Origin: Coraliomargarita_B sp036735565
Lineage (GTDB): Bacteria > Verrucomicrobiota > Verrucomicrobiia > Opitutales > Coraliomargaritaceae
Assembly: GCA_036735565.1 (NCBI GenBank)
Contig: DAINOC010000003.1
Coordinates: 3,683 to 67,682 of the forward strand
Reading direction: 5' to 3'
DNA: 64,000 nucleotides
Position numbers and translations under genes: made by a program. Below are positions 1 to 13,200 of this stretch, piece after piece. The notes under the pieces are model-generated. The model saw only the letters and a list, made by a program, of their open reading frames with translations, ran no database searches and was not told the DNA's origin. Each line of letters opens with the position of its first letter. The first letter of the stretch is position 1.

Positions 1-3000
1 AAATCTTCAAGTTGGCCGCCGTCAATTCACCTTCGTTGCGAAGGATGTCAGAGCGGGCACGGAGATTGAGTTCGCCCCCTGCCGTCATATCGGAGGTGCG
101 GAGCGTTCCGCCAGCGACCACGATGATGTTTCCGGTCGTCGCCTCAACAGAGCTGGTGGCATCAAAGTCCACATCACCACGAACGCGCAGCTCGATATCG
201 CCCTCGGTGGCCGTGATCGCGGCACCGTTCACATCGAGTGAGTCAGAGACCGTCCGAAGATAGTCGGTTGCCGTCATGTCCGCATTGACTGTGAGCGCAC
301 CCGAAGTTGAAAGAATGGCCCGTCCATCGGTAATATTGATCGCGCCTGCGATTGTCAGAACACCGGTGGTCTGCGTCAGATAGAGGCTGCCGGAGTCGAG
401 TAACTCGATGCCTGCGATTTCGGTGCTGGAGAGCAGCGTGAGATAGGCGGAACCGATCCCCTCGTTGGTTAACAGCAGGGTAACCACATCGACATCGAGG
501 GCAGCAATGCCGTTTTGGCCGACACCGGTTTCGGCATTGAGTGTCAAGTTGTCGGCGATAACGTCGGCTTCAAGATCTCCGCCGTCGAGAATCGATCCAC
601 TCGTGGAAGTCAGGGTGACATTGGTCGACGTCTGGACCGTCTCGATGGTTAGGTCACCAACCGCCGTCAAAACGATATCGCTGGTCGTTGCAATCGCACC
701 CGTTAGGGCGGCATCGGCTACAGAACTGGTCGTCGCATCCGCAGCAACTCGGTTCACAGTCGCGCTCACTGTGCCAACGACGACCGAGCCAGCATCGTTG
801 AGATAAATGCCTCCAGTCGTGGCTGCGGCCGCAAACTGACCGAGGTCGGTTTCAACGGGATTGGCCAAAGTGCCGAATCCGATGGCACTGACCCGGAGTG
901 CGCTGGCAACCACGTCAACCGCGCCGTCACTGTCACCGTCAACGATTGTTGCCGTGTCACTGATCAGACTGACTGAGCCGGTGGTCTCAATTCTTCCACC
1001 GAGAGTGATCGTTCCGTTCGCACGGAAACGGATATCACCACCATCAGAAACTTGATCGGCGTTGGTCGCGAAAGTGATGACTCCGCCTTCGGCCCAGAGG
1101 TCGATCGTGCCAGCCCAGATGACCAGGATGTCGGCTCCGCTGTTAAATTCGAGATCACTCGCTGCATATAGGCTGACATGGCCCAAATTGCTGCGAACGT
1201 CGGCATCTGCGGTGATCCGCCCGTCGGTCGCTTCGATCCGGATCGAGCCGCCATTGGCAAAGACAACATCGCCATCCGCATCCGCACCATCCGTCAGAGC
1301 AATATCACCCAGAGCGACGACGAGAACGATCGCGCCGCCACTCGTCAGATCCGATTGGGCCGCGTCGGTCACGGTGTCGGTCGTGGCGTCGGAAAGNNNN
1401 NNNNNNNNNNNNNNNNNNNNNNNNNNNNNNNNNNNNNNNNNNNNNNNNNNNNNNNNNNNNNNNNNNNNNNNNNNNNNNNNNNNNNNNNNNNNNNNNCGTT
1501 GAGGGTGATGTTGCCGAGGGTCGCCACCAGGACGATGTCACCGTTGGCTCCGGTCGTCAGATCCGATTGGGCCGCGTCGGTGGGCTGAACCAGCGAGAGG
1601 GAACCATCGGGCAATACACGGTTTACCGCGATCTCAGGCGTGGTAACGACGGTAATAGCGTCTGATTCAAGCAGGAAGATACCACCAGCACCAGCCAGCG
1701 CCGAGACATTGTCCACCGCCGTCTCGATGGCATTTGAGCCCGATCCCACACCGCCGAGCAAATCTGTCGCCTCAAGGCGAAGGTTCGTGCCCGTGACATT
1801 CAGACCGCTCACTCCTCCGTCGCTGATTGTCGTGCCCTTGATTGAAACATCACCCGTTCCTGCATTTGCATAGCCGACTTCAATCGACTCAAGCGCATGC
1901 ACCCGGATGTTTGAATTGACTGCGGATGTATCGAGTAAGCTGCTGCCGACCATGACAATAGAAGCCTCGGCATCGAGATCGATCGTGCCGCTACCCGTAG
2001 CAATCCGAACGATGCCATCGGCGTTGAAGTTGATGCTATCTGCGCCCAGGATAGTAACCGAGCCGTCGCTGAGGATTTCTCCATTGATGGAGATATCGGT
2101 ATTGGAGATCGTGCCTTCGACGCTTTCGATCGTTTGCAGCAGAACGTTCCGACCAGCGTCAATGATGATACCTGCCTTGGGATCCGGACTGGAGAGCGAC
2201 CCGTCGAATACCCGCAAGACGATGTCTCCGGAAGCATCGGTGGTGATCAGGTCTTCTTCCGTGACGTCCTCCTGAATCGTCGATCCGTCAATTTGAACCA
2301 CTTGGATTGCGGCCACAAACGCGGCACCGATTGTGGTATCGCCGTATTGATCAAGGAAGATACCGCTGGTCCCATCGGCATGCGCAGTCAACTCATCGAC
2401 GGCTGTTTCAATCGGGTTCGCGGCAGACCCAATATTCACACCGGCCGAGAAGAAGGCTGCTGTTGCTGTTACATCCAGATCGGCATCCGGTTCCGCATCG
2501 GCGTCGATAATCGAGCCTGTGGTTTCGATCGAAACGGACGCATTCGAAGCGATGATATCACCGATCGTAATGTTGTCAGAGGTATCATCTCCGGCCTTAA
2601 AGATCTGGTCGCCATCGACACTTGTGCTGACTGCCTCAGCATCCATTGTAATCGAACCGGTAGCTGCCAGCAGAGCGATCGTTCCAACGCCGCCGGTAGT
2701 CAGGTCACCATCGGCATTAAGGGTGATATTGTTTTCGGCAATCAGCGTAATATCACCCGTGCCACTTTCGACAGCGGCATTTGCCTGAATGGAGGTCTTC
2801 GCGTCGAGACGGACTTTACCGCTACCGCCAGCGACGACCGCCTGATTGTTGGCTTTTGTTATTCCGTCATTCAATGTGATGCTTCCGTCATCAGCCACCA
2901 GAATAATATTTCCGCTGCTGGAGGTGACGACGTCGGACTGAGTGTTGGAGACGACCGGCAACAGAGACGCATCCGATTGAACGGTTTGGGTCGCGACGGT

Positions 3001-4200
3001 CACATCGTCGACGGTGAGTGATGTTGTGCCCAAAAGGTAGATGCCATTCGCACCACCCTCGATCGCTATTATGGTCGCTGTGGTTTCAACAAGATTCGTG
3101 GGTTGACCAAGGCCCCCGGCGGTAACCAGAATTCTAGCGGCGTGGAGATCCAGCGAGCTGGATAAGTCGTCGTGGTTGTCAGAAATAACACCACCGACAC
3201 TCAGTTCGATCCCCGCCGTTCCCGATCCGGCGTCGATGAGGCCGATTCTGGCATCGTTGCCGACCTCAACATAGATGTCAGAATCCAGCGTTTCGAAAAC
3301 ACTCTGGCTGGAACCCGTCATCGTGAGGTCATTTCCGACGTAGATGGTGATATTTTGGCCGGCGGTCGCGGTGATGACGGCCGACGAAGTCAGCGTCATG
3401 TCGTCGGCTGCCCGCATGGTAATCATTCCGTTTGTATTGCGAACAGTAACCCCATTTAGGGCGAGGTCTGCAGTGCTTCCATTACTTTGAGCACTCAAGA
3501 GGATATTTCCGGCAGCATCGATGGCGTAAGGCTGGGCATCGACTCCATCATTGACCGCAATCGAACCGTCAACCGTCTCAAGGATGAGATGCCTTGCGCT
3601 GCGGAGGTCTTCCTGAGTCTCCGTTGCGGTGTCAACGCCAGCAGCGCTGCCGGTGAACCCATAGCCAACCCCGATGGTTACTGTGTCAATCGTAACATCG
3701 TTCGACTCCAGCAGGAAAGTGCCACTCGTTCCATCCGAGGAAGTGGACAACGTGACCGCGTCAATTTCGATCGCATTAGTGGATGTGCCAATGTTGCCGG
3801 AAGCGCGGAGTGCCAGTTCGCTCGTGAGAATATTGAGATCGCTGAATGCGGTTCCTGCGTCGGTGATCGAACCGTTTCCGGCGATCACGGAAACACCGCT
3901 GCCCGCAGCCTGACCTGTCGAAAGGTAGCCGATTTGCACACTTCCATCGATACTTTCGAGGCGAATGGTGCCTTCCGGTGCGTTGATGGATGCACCGTCG
4001 GCCATGGTAAGATCTGCGTTTGAAATGACGAAGACGGATGCGCCATCCCCTGCGGTAATTGCGCTATTTGCCCCTTGGGTGAAGCCATCATCGGCGGCGA
4101 AGTAGATACTGCCGTTGGTCGAGCTGATGGTTTGCGCGCTGGCCGGAGTCAGTAGGATATCAGCAGATGCCCCTGTATTATTGGCGACCATTACGATATG
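1..4200 (-). repeat. Long tandem protein-repeat array within the giant gene
   Basis: The coding sequence is organised in modules of about 680 bp. A recognisable core (Gly-Ile-Phe/Tyr-Leu, then a SDLTT...GDIVL...GSITLND-like stretch) recurs near 3720, 3045, 2360, 1680 and 810. The first four are spaced about 676-685 bp apart. The last interval is about 870 bp and contains the N gap. Boundaries are approximate and copies are diverged. Confidence 0.7.
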
Positions 4201-7200
4201 CCCATTGTCTCCGTCAGCCGCGACGGTTCCGAGGATTGTTAAGGTCCCGTTAATGAGATCAATCGACAGATTCCCACTCGTTCCGGAGGTAGCCAAATCA
4301 ACCGCCGCAGCAGTATCGGCGATGATCAAATCGTTCAGCTCCTGGATCAGGAAATCTCCAGATCCCGTGACCGCGCCGGCGAGACTACCAATATTCGTGT
4401 CGATATCGCCGCTATCATTGATCGGCTGTCCGCCGCTTGTTGATCCAACACCAGTGCCCGCAATCAAAGTAGCCAAGCCCTGAGTTGTGATATTAATAAT
4501 CCCGTTTCCTGCCTGCTCATCAAGAATTGCCCCGTCAGCGATCAAGGTAACGGAACCTCCAGTGCTCGGGTCAAGATCCACATTGGCGTCAATAGAGTCG
4601 TTATTATCACCAACAATAGTGTTTAGGCGGATATCGCCGCCGTTTCCAAACTCGGTCGTGAGCGACACGGCACCTCCATTCGTGTTGATTCGGTCAACGA
4701 TGATATCGTCAACTTCAATCATCGTCAGACTCCCGCTGCCGTCGATTTCGATGCCCTTAATTATCTTGGTGATGCCGGAGTCGAGCGCATCTCCGAGGAA
4801 GCTGCCTTCGCCGATTAGCGTCACTTGAGTGCGGTCGAGTGTAACATCCCCATCCGCTTCTATGCTCAGTCTTCCGCCGGTGATGAGGCCCCCGGTTTGC
4901 GTGATGCTGCCATTTTCGGCCCAAAGTGTGACGACCGAATTGAGGTCGGCGGGGTCAGCGGTGATTGTTGTGCTACCGATTTCGTCGTCAATCGTGATGG
5001 AGCCGCTCAGGATACCGGCCGCAATCTCGATCCGCTCTAAGCCCGCATCGGTATCATTGGTCGAAGTCGTTTGAAGGAATCCGTTGGTGGGAACTGTATC
5101 CGCGGGATTCAAATCGTTGCTGTTGATGAACACATTTCCCGTGCCATCAGCATAACCGGCAGTGATCGAAATCCGTTCCGTTGCGTAGATTTCCCGGTTG
5201 ATGATGACATCGTCATTCGCCTCGATCCGAACCCAAGCGTTGCGCTCAACCACCCAGCCATTGATTGGAGCATTGATCAGCACATCTCCGGAGCCGTCGG
5301 TATTGAGTGCTTTGAAGCGAATAAACTCGGCAGCGGGGCTTATGTTCACGCGAACATCAAATCCTCCATTAAAGAGGCTGGTGTCCTCATAACCGACTCG
5401 AACAGTGCCCCCGACGATCGTCGTAGCATTCAAAATTCCAGGAAGGTTGTTGAACGTATTGTTCCGAATGTTGGGTCCGACATCCCCGACCTGTACGATG
5501 CCCGAACCTCCATCCAATTCACCGAAGATGACTTCGTTGAAGCCGGCAGCGATGGCGGCCAACTCCTGTCCCCGGATATTCAGTCGGGTGCTATCGAGAC
5601 CAAGACCAAGGATGGGGCCCCCGATACCGATGTTTCGGGAGGCATCGAAGGGGCGGATGGTAAGATTTGATGTGCCGGAACCCTCGGTCTTGATGCTGTT
5701 TGCACCCCCGTCGAAGGTGATCGTGTTGGTGCGAAGATCGATATCTCCTCCGTCAGCGACGGTAAGCTCCTCCTGGATTTCAACTGATGTCCGTGCCTCG
5801 ATCGCCATCGAACCCGCTTCCACATTCTCGCGGAAAGTTACGCGACCGTTGGTGTAGATCTCCACGCTGCCACCTACGCTAACAGTGGCACCCTCCGCAA
5901 AGGTGACCCCGCCAATCAGAGAATGGTCGCTGGAGTCTCCGATTATCAAATTGCCGGTGATGTTGACCGAACGGGAGAAGGTGATCTGAGCGCCGCTTTC
6001 AATGATCAGATCGCCTTCAATATTAATAGTGTCCTCGAAGCGGATGTTTGAACCAGCGCTAATCCTCAACTCCCCGATGCTATTGGAATTTCCGATACGA
6101 CCGCCAAACGTGACATCAGTTGCGGAATCTAGAATCAGGATCCCAGTGCCCGCCGCACCAGCGGGAGCATTAACCGATCCCGGGTTCTGGAAAGTGATCC
6201 CGCCGACGGTTGAAATCAGGGTCTGCGTGATGCCATCGTTGACTTCGATCGCGTCGTTGTAGGTGATCGAATTTCCGGAGATGGTTCCACCGCTGAAGGT
6301 GGTGGTGTTTCCTGACCCGAAGACGGTGAGATTTCCAAATACAGTGGTGTCGTAGAAGATAAACTCCTCGCCCCGGAGGATGGTATCATCGCGATAGACC
6401 TGATCAGTCGTTGCAACAAAATTGAGTCCATCAACACGGCCAATATCGACATTTTGGAAGCCCTCCTGGAAGAAATCAATTTCGGCTTGATCGAGTCCAA
6501 ATGTGTAGGGCTGGGCGATCGTGATACGTGGGGTGAATTGGTAGTTGGTGCCACCGTGGAGGTCCTGGAATCCGGCGATACGGCCTTGACTGTCGACGAT
6601 AGCAATCGCGGTCGCGGTTTGTCCCGGCGCGGCGATGGAAATGACTGGCGAGGTGGTATACCCGGACCCACCATCAACGATGGTGAAACCGGTGACTTGG
6701 CCTGTTGTGGCATCGAAAATAGCGGTTACTTGAGCGGTCGTTCCACTCGGCGGAGCGGAGACCGTAACCGTCGGTGCGCTCGCGTAGAAGGAGCCTCCAT
6801 AGGTGAGTTCCACATTTGTTACTTCCCCGTTGAAGATGGAAGCGGTGGCAAAAGCCCGATCACCCGGAGCATTGAAAATGACGATCGGCGGTGAGGCCGG
6901 ATTATAGCCCCAACCAGCTGCTGTCAGATCGATACCTTGAACGCTGCCATCGGGCCCCAGGATTGCGATCGCCGTCGCACGGCTTCCGGCAAGTCCAAGC
7001 GGTGCCGTTGGATCGGCTGGCTTGAGGTCGAGTGTGCGTGCGCCAGTCGAGTCAATGACAGCGTTTACGTTAAAATCATCGGCGACCATGATGATCGAGC
7101 CAGACCCGGCATTCAGATTGCCGCCGACAAAGACCTGATCGCCGGGCAGGTAGACCCGCCCATTGATGGTGGTCGCTTCCTGGTAAGTCTCCCAGATAGG

Positions 7201-10200
7201 TATAGTCTTGGCCGCGTCTTCCCAGAGCAAGTCACCCGAGGCATTGGTCCGCTGAACCGGCATGCCCAAATCGATAGCACCACTGAATGCCACCAAATTA
7301 ATATCCGACCCAACCGTGGTGACGCCATTGACGCCGTTGAGTAATCCGAGGCTAAATCCGTCATTCTCGAGAATATTTACATGACCCCGGCCACTGTTGG
7401 TCGTTTCGGCAACAAATACCCGGGTATCCGTTTGGATCGGGCGGTGGAAGTTTCCGATACTTCCCGCAGTTTCGATGGAAAGATAACCATCGCGGCTCTT
7501 GATATGTTGGGTCTGTCCCCCATCGTTTACCTTGGAAAGTCCGGAGGATACGATCTCGACAAGCGGTGGCTGGCCTTGGGCGTATCCATTGCCCGGGTTG
7601 GAAATGTTAAACCCGGTGATCGCGCCAGTCACTTCGTCGATGATTGCCGTCGCCGTGGCCGAGCCTTGGATGCGAACCGTCGGCGCATAGGCATTGCTGT
7701 ATCCGCTGCCCCCATTGGTCAGATTAAATCCGGAGATCCTCCCATCCGCATCAAGAATAGCGGTCGCCGTCGCACCGTTCCCACCGGTCATGATGTCCGC
7801 AAGGGTCTTGGCGCTTGGCTGAAGGAAGCGGAAGTCGCCGTTCAACCAAATGATTTGAGAGTCACTCGGGAAAACCACATCGGCAGAGGTCAGCACATCT
7901 CCATTGAGTGCGCGAAGCGTGACGGTTCCCATACCATCACCAGCGAGGATATTCGAGCCGGGGCGCGAACTGATCAAAGACGCATTGAGGAGGATCGAAT
8001 CGGGCGAGGCGATCGTCGTTTGCGGCAAAGGACTGATCGAATATCCGGCACCCGTGAGGATTGGCTGAATGGAACTAATTTCACCGCCGGGCGAGACAAC
8101 GCCGATCCCGAATGCGCTGAGAATCGCCTCTGAGCTTCCCTGATCGGTAAAGGTCTGGGGCGCGAAGTTATAGAGACTCCCGCCGGAGGTGATCGTGTAG
8201 CCGACGACCCCGGTATTAATGATGGTGGGAGTCGCCGTGGCCGTGGCTGATGCACCATGCACCACAAATCCGGGGCGATTTTCACTGGCACCGATAACTT
8301 GAAGCGCGATACTCCCGTTGTTTCGTGCCGCTATCGTATGATTGACCGCGAAGCCCTGGTAGCTGCGGATCAGAACATCGCTCGCCGCGATGGTCCCGTT
8401 TTGCACAAATTTCTCCGCGAATACGGTGTAGCTGCCGACTAAATCAATCTCTTCGATAATTGCAGTCGCGGCGGTTGTCGTGAAATCGAGGTTTTCGATA
8501 TCCACATTCATTTCGAAGCGCGCATCACCGAGAACCACCGAGTGTGCCGACCCATCAAAGTCGACAGTGTAGTTATCGGTGATCGTCGGAGCAAATTGGA
8601 AAACGACGGTGTCGTTGAACGAGGAACGGTCGATCAGACGAACCATGGGATTGTCGCTGTAGCCCGTACCAGTCGAGGTCATGGCGATACCGCTAAGCGT
8701 ACCGTCGGAACGAAGCGCTGCAACTGCCCGGGCGCCGGTGCCAGTGCTGTCGATGATCTCAACGATTGGCGCATTCACATAACCGCTACCCATCGTAGCC
8801 AGCTCGATACCAGTCAGGTTCCCGCAACTTGCCGACACGGATATCGTCCCAATGGTTGCGGCGACAGCAGGCAGAAGATCGTCATCCATACGGATACCGC
8901 CAGTTCCCACTCCGCTGAAATCATCTCCGCGGAAAGTAAACAGATCGTTCCCGAGTCCGCCGCTCAGGTTCAAGCCGAGATTGTTGGTTACCGGATTCGT
9001 GAAAGTCCACTCATCGCGGCCACCACCACCGATTATCTGGGTGATCGCAGGGAGATGGAAAGTTGCCAAGCTGCCGCCCCCCGCGTCGATCGTGGAGGAT
9101 AGATTACTCAGCCGTCCGAGGGTGGGCATCGGGATATCCGTGAAATCGAGAATGGTTGCCGCGCTGTTCGCAGCGATACCCGTTAGATTGACTCCCCCGA
9201 ACCCAAAGAGAAAGTTGATGCGGTTATTCCCCGAGGCACCTCCGGAAATAGCGTCGGCCCCACCCGTAATAAAGACACGACTGGATCCAGAACCCAAGGT
9301 AACGGTATCGTTGTCCTTGCCAGGGCGAATTTCAAAGACTCCCCCACCCTGCACGGTAATTGTATCATTCCCGTCACCACCGATGATCGTGCTTTCAATG
9401 CTGGCGTGCCCGGAGCCGAGGATAATCGTGTCGTTGCCAGCGCCGCCATCGATAAAGACCGGAATGCCATTCAGGCCGGAAGCGTCGAAGGTGTCGTTGC
9501 CTTCTCCTCCGTAAGCGACAATCCGGCTAACTCCGGTGAAGGTCTTACTGAAGCTAATACCATTATTATTTATCGTAATCGTGACCGAGCTGCCAGAGTT
9601 CGTGATGGTCCAATTTTCCGCGCCATCAAGGATGGCTTTGCTTGAACGGTTGTAGAACGGATCCTGATTTGAAATACGATTTTCGCTATTGGTCCCGCTA
9701 TTGATCAGCAGTGTATTCGCAAACTCGTTCCCGCTTCGATCAGTCCAAGTGATTTTTTCACCGAGGATCGAAGGTCCGTCAGCTCCTTCGCGATAATAGT
9801 TGAAGATCTCCTGTGTAAGCCAGCGCTCACCACCGCTGGCAACGGTTACACGCTTAATGCCGAAGGGATACGGAACCGGTATCATAATCTTCCAGTAATA
9901 TCCGGCAAAGACCTCGCCTTTTATCTCCAGATCAAACCAGTCGAGGGGATTTCCGGAATATTCGAGAATCGCGAAAATTTCGCTGGGACGGATCTTACCA
10001 TCATTATTTGGATCGTTCAGATCGAGAGTGAAGGTTACTTCGAGGCCGCCCTCGATACCACCAGCGGCGAGGAAGATATCGACCCCTCCGTAGAGCGCCA
10101 TGGTTGCTTTGGCCACGAGTTCCGGAACGTCTGGACCGGACCCAGTCGGGTCGGCGGTATCCGAAATGTAGAGGCCATCGATTGCCCAGAGCGGGTTTCC

Positions 10201-13200
10201 GGTCTCCACGACCTTGCGGAAACCGTAAGTATCGTATCCAAAGTGAAGCTGGGCTTCGATACTGAATCCGAAGCGGACTCCGGCTTGGAATGGCCCGAGC
10301 TGGATCAACGGGAAACGCACATCGAGATTGAAGTCGAGCTTCGGCAGGCTGTAGGTAACGAGCACCGCATCGCGGCCCATGATCAAACTAAAGACCTGCA
10401 TCGGATCAGTCAGGATTGGGAATGCGAATCCACCCTTATCCTGCGGTGCAACGCCCGGCTGTTCTTTCTTATTGGGATCGGCATTATCCAAATCCCCCAT
10501 GATTCCCATGACGGCATCCTTTGCGGCATCCGTATCGGATACGATTGCCTGATTACGCTGAGTAATGGTCGGTGGCGTCAGCTCGTTGTTATCGTAGTAA
10601 ATCTTGGATCCAAGGCCATCTCCCTGCTTGGCGAGCCAGAAATTGCCCAACGGCAGGTAAATATTCGCATCGTCGGGTGTAGCCGCGATAACGGCCGACA
10701 ACTCAGCAACCAGATTCACCACCTCAATGAAAGAGGCGACCGCTTTGCCCTTCGGACCGCCAAAGGTAGAGAGCGCGTTGACCAGTGAGAAATCGCGACC
10801 TGCGAGATCTGATATGACCGGGATGCGTGCCGTCAGCACATCTAGAACCGGCCGGATCGGATCGATCCCTTTATCGATTTGCACGAAGACCGGCTTGAGG
10901 TATTCGTTAAGGAAGGAACCGAGATCGAGGCGGATATTATTGATTCCGACTTCGGGGACCGGATCGATCGGATCATTTTCTACTCCCTGCGCGAATACCC
11001 AGACTGCCTTCCAATCGAGATTGAATTCGGCGGTCACCCGTGGGATCACTGCATTATCCGAAATAAAAATCTCCAACTCGAGATTGAGGACGACGTTGAT
11101 CTCCAGCCGCAGTTCGAGGATGCGGAGGCCCGCCTCGCGCATCTCATCCCAAGTAATCTTTCCTTCGCTGCTGTCCTCGTCTTCTTCAGAGGACGGGTCG
11201 AAAAGATTGATCCCGATGCTTGCCGCCACGCGCGTCGGCAACTGATTGTTGCGGCGCACCCCTTCGGCAGCGTCTTTGCGCTGATCCGGCGTTTTTTGGT
11301 TTCCGTCAAAGAAATAGTCCGCATCACCGAGTGGCCGGATACCGACTTTTATCTCATCGGTCGCATCAAGGTTGAGGAAGAAGAGATTGCCAAAGGCATT
11401 AAAAGGAGCGGTCCGGTCGAATAGAATCATCTGGTCCGGATCCAGATTGTCGAGATCCTGGGCGCGATAGAATCCGAGCTGGTCGAGGTAGGCAGGGGCC
11501 CAGTTATTCGCATCATCCTGTGCGGCGACAACCCAGTAAGCATCGGGTAGCACAATCTCGATGCCGCCTGAAAGCGGGTTCTCCTGGCATCCGCAGAGCG
11601 ATCCGGAGTTCCCCAGATCCAAATCAAATTCAGGATAAAGCGTTCCGTCGGACTGGACCTGCATTACATTCAGGATCTCGCGGGTGCCATCGCCCTTGCG
11701 CGGACCAAGAGCCCAATCGCCGGTGCCATCGATACCACCCTTGCGATCCCAGATCGAGTAGCCGGTGCCCGAAGCAGCACGCTCGCGAACTTCGAAGTTT
11801 TCCTGAGCTCCTTGAAGCCCGGCTTCGATCCGCAGTTCGAGTTCGTTGCCTTCATCGACTTTTACGTAGAACCCTTCATCGAGACTGAAGCCGAACCCGA
11901 TCACGAGATCCCAGCCCACCTGGAAGGTCAATCCACCCTCGATTCCGATCGCTAAGGCAGGAGAAAGTGAGTCGAAATTGAAGTCGATATTGACGCCCGT
12001 GTCGAGGAGCAGGGATCCCAATCGAATACTAAATTCGACGGAATTCGCTCCATAGCCACCCTGACCGGTCATCGGATCGCCGTCCGCGTCGAGGAAATCG
12101 AAGGTCACGTCACTGGCACTTGACGCTTCGACCATACCGGCAATCGAGCTGATGCCATTTTGTTGAAGCAAGAGCCCGGCTCCATTCGGTCCAAGTGAAT
12201 CAAAAATCGCCTCTTTAAGAAGTTCACCGAAATTTTCCCCTGCTCCGCGTAACCGGTCGCGCATTTCACGGAGCCAACCGTCACGGAAGGCGAAGACACC
12301 GCTCACCGCTGCGTCGAGTTGGTTGCCGATAAGTGGGATATCAAGGTTCGCCAACAGACTAAGACCGGCTTGGATGGTCCCGAAGAAGGCGTCAATCCCG
12401 TCGAGGAGAACTGCCGGATCGCGGAGAAGATCCAGTATCGTCGGCTGAGCGATGTTGGCGCCATCGACACTGGTGTCCGGCACGTAGAGCTCGACGTTTC
12501 CGTTGGATTGAATGGCCTCTGTTGCGGTGGCATCCGCATCGGGGAGCGCATAGAAATCCTCTTCATATTGTCCCAGGTCGTAGACCCGCAGCACAACAAC
12601 ATTTCCTGTAACCCCAACCGAAGCCCCCGGCGTTAACGTGGCACCTTGGAGCAGGTTGATCCCGGAAACCGTGTAACCGGTAAACGGGTTGATCAACTCC
12701 GTTGGCGTGTAGATCGGCAGATAAACCTGCGCCGAGCCCGAGTAGGCGTGTTCGAAGTCATCGAGCGTCACCCCGGTTTTGCCGACCGGAGCGGTCCCGA
12801 GATAAAGTGGGCCGGCGGCACCAGCATCGAGGAAGACGTCGAGGCCAGCGGTTCCCGAATCAAGCAGCATCGTCAGATATGCGGCTCCGTTTTGATCCTG
12901 CACCCGCGAGAAGATCGGAAGGTCATTGCCCACAAGAAGGGTCGTTTCACCGCCGATGATCGCCATGCCTTCACGGATGAACAATCCGAGTGCTTTCTTC
13001 GAAGAGGTGAAATCAATATCTTCCCCGGCAAACTGGAAGTCGATCTCGATGGATGTTCCCTGTCCCAATCCGTGTGTGCCCGAGGCATTTTGGTAGAGGA
13101 ATATCGCTGGTGCATTCGGATCCGATAGGTCTATTCCAATGGAAAGGTGCAACTTGGCAATCGCCTGAAATTGAAGCGGCGAACGTCGGCCCGCATCGAC

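Noticed and set aside
1..4200. Repeats in the giant gene as a possible CRISPR array
   Set aside because: The repeats are long (about 680 bp), in frame and protein-coding, with no short identical repeats separated by equal spacers.
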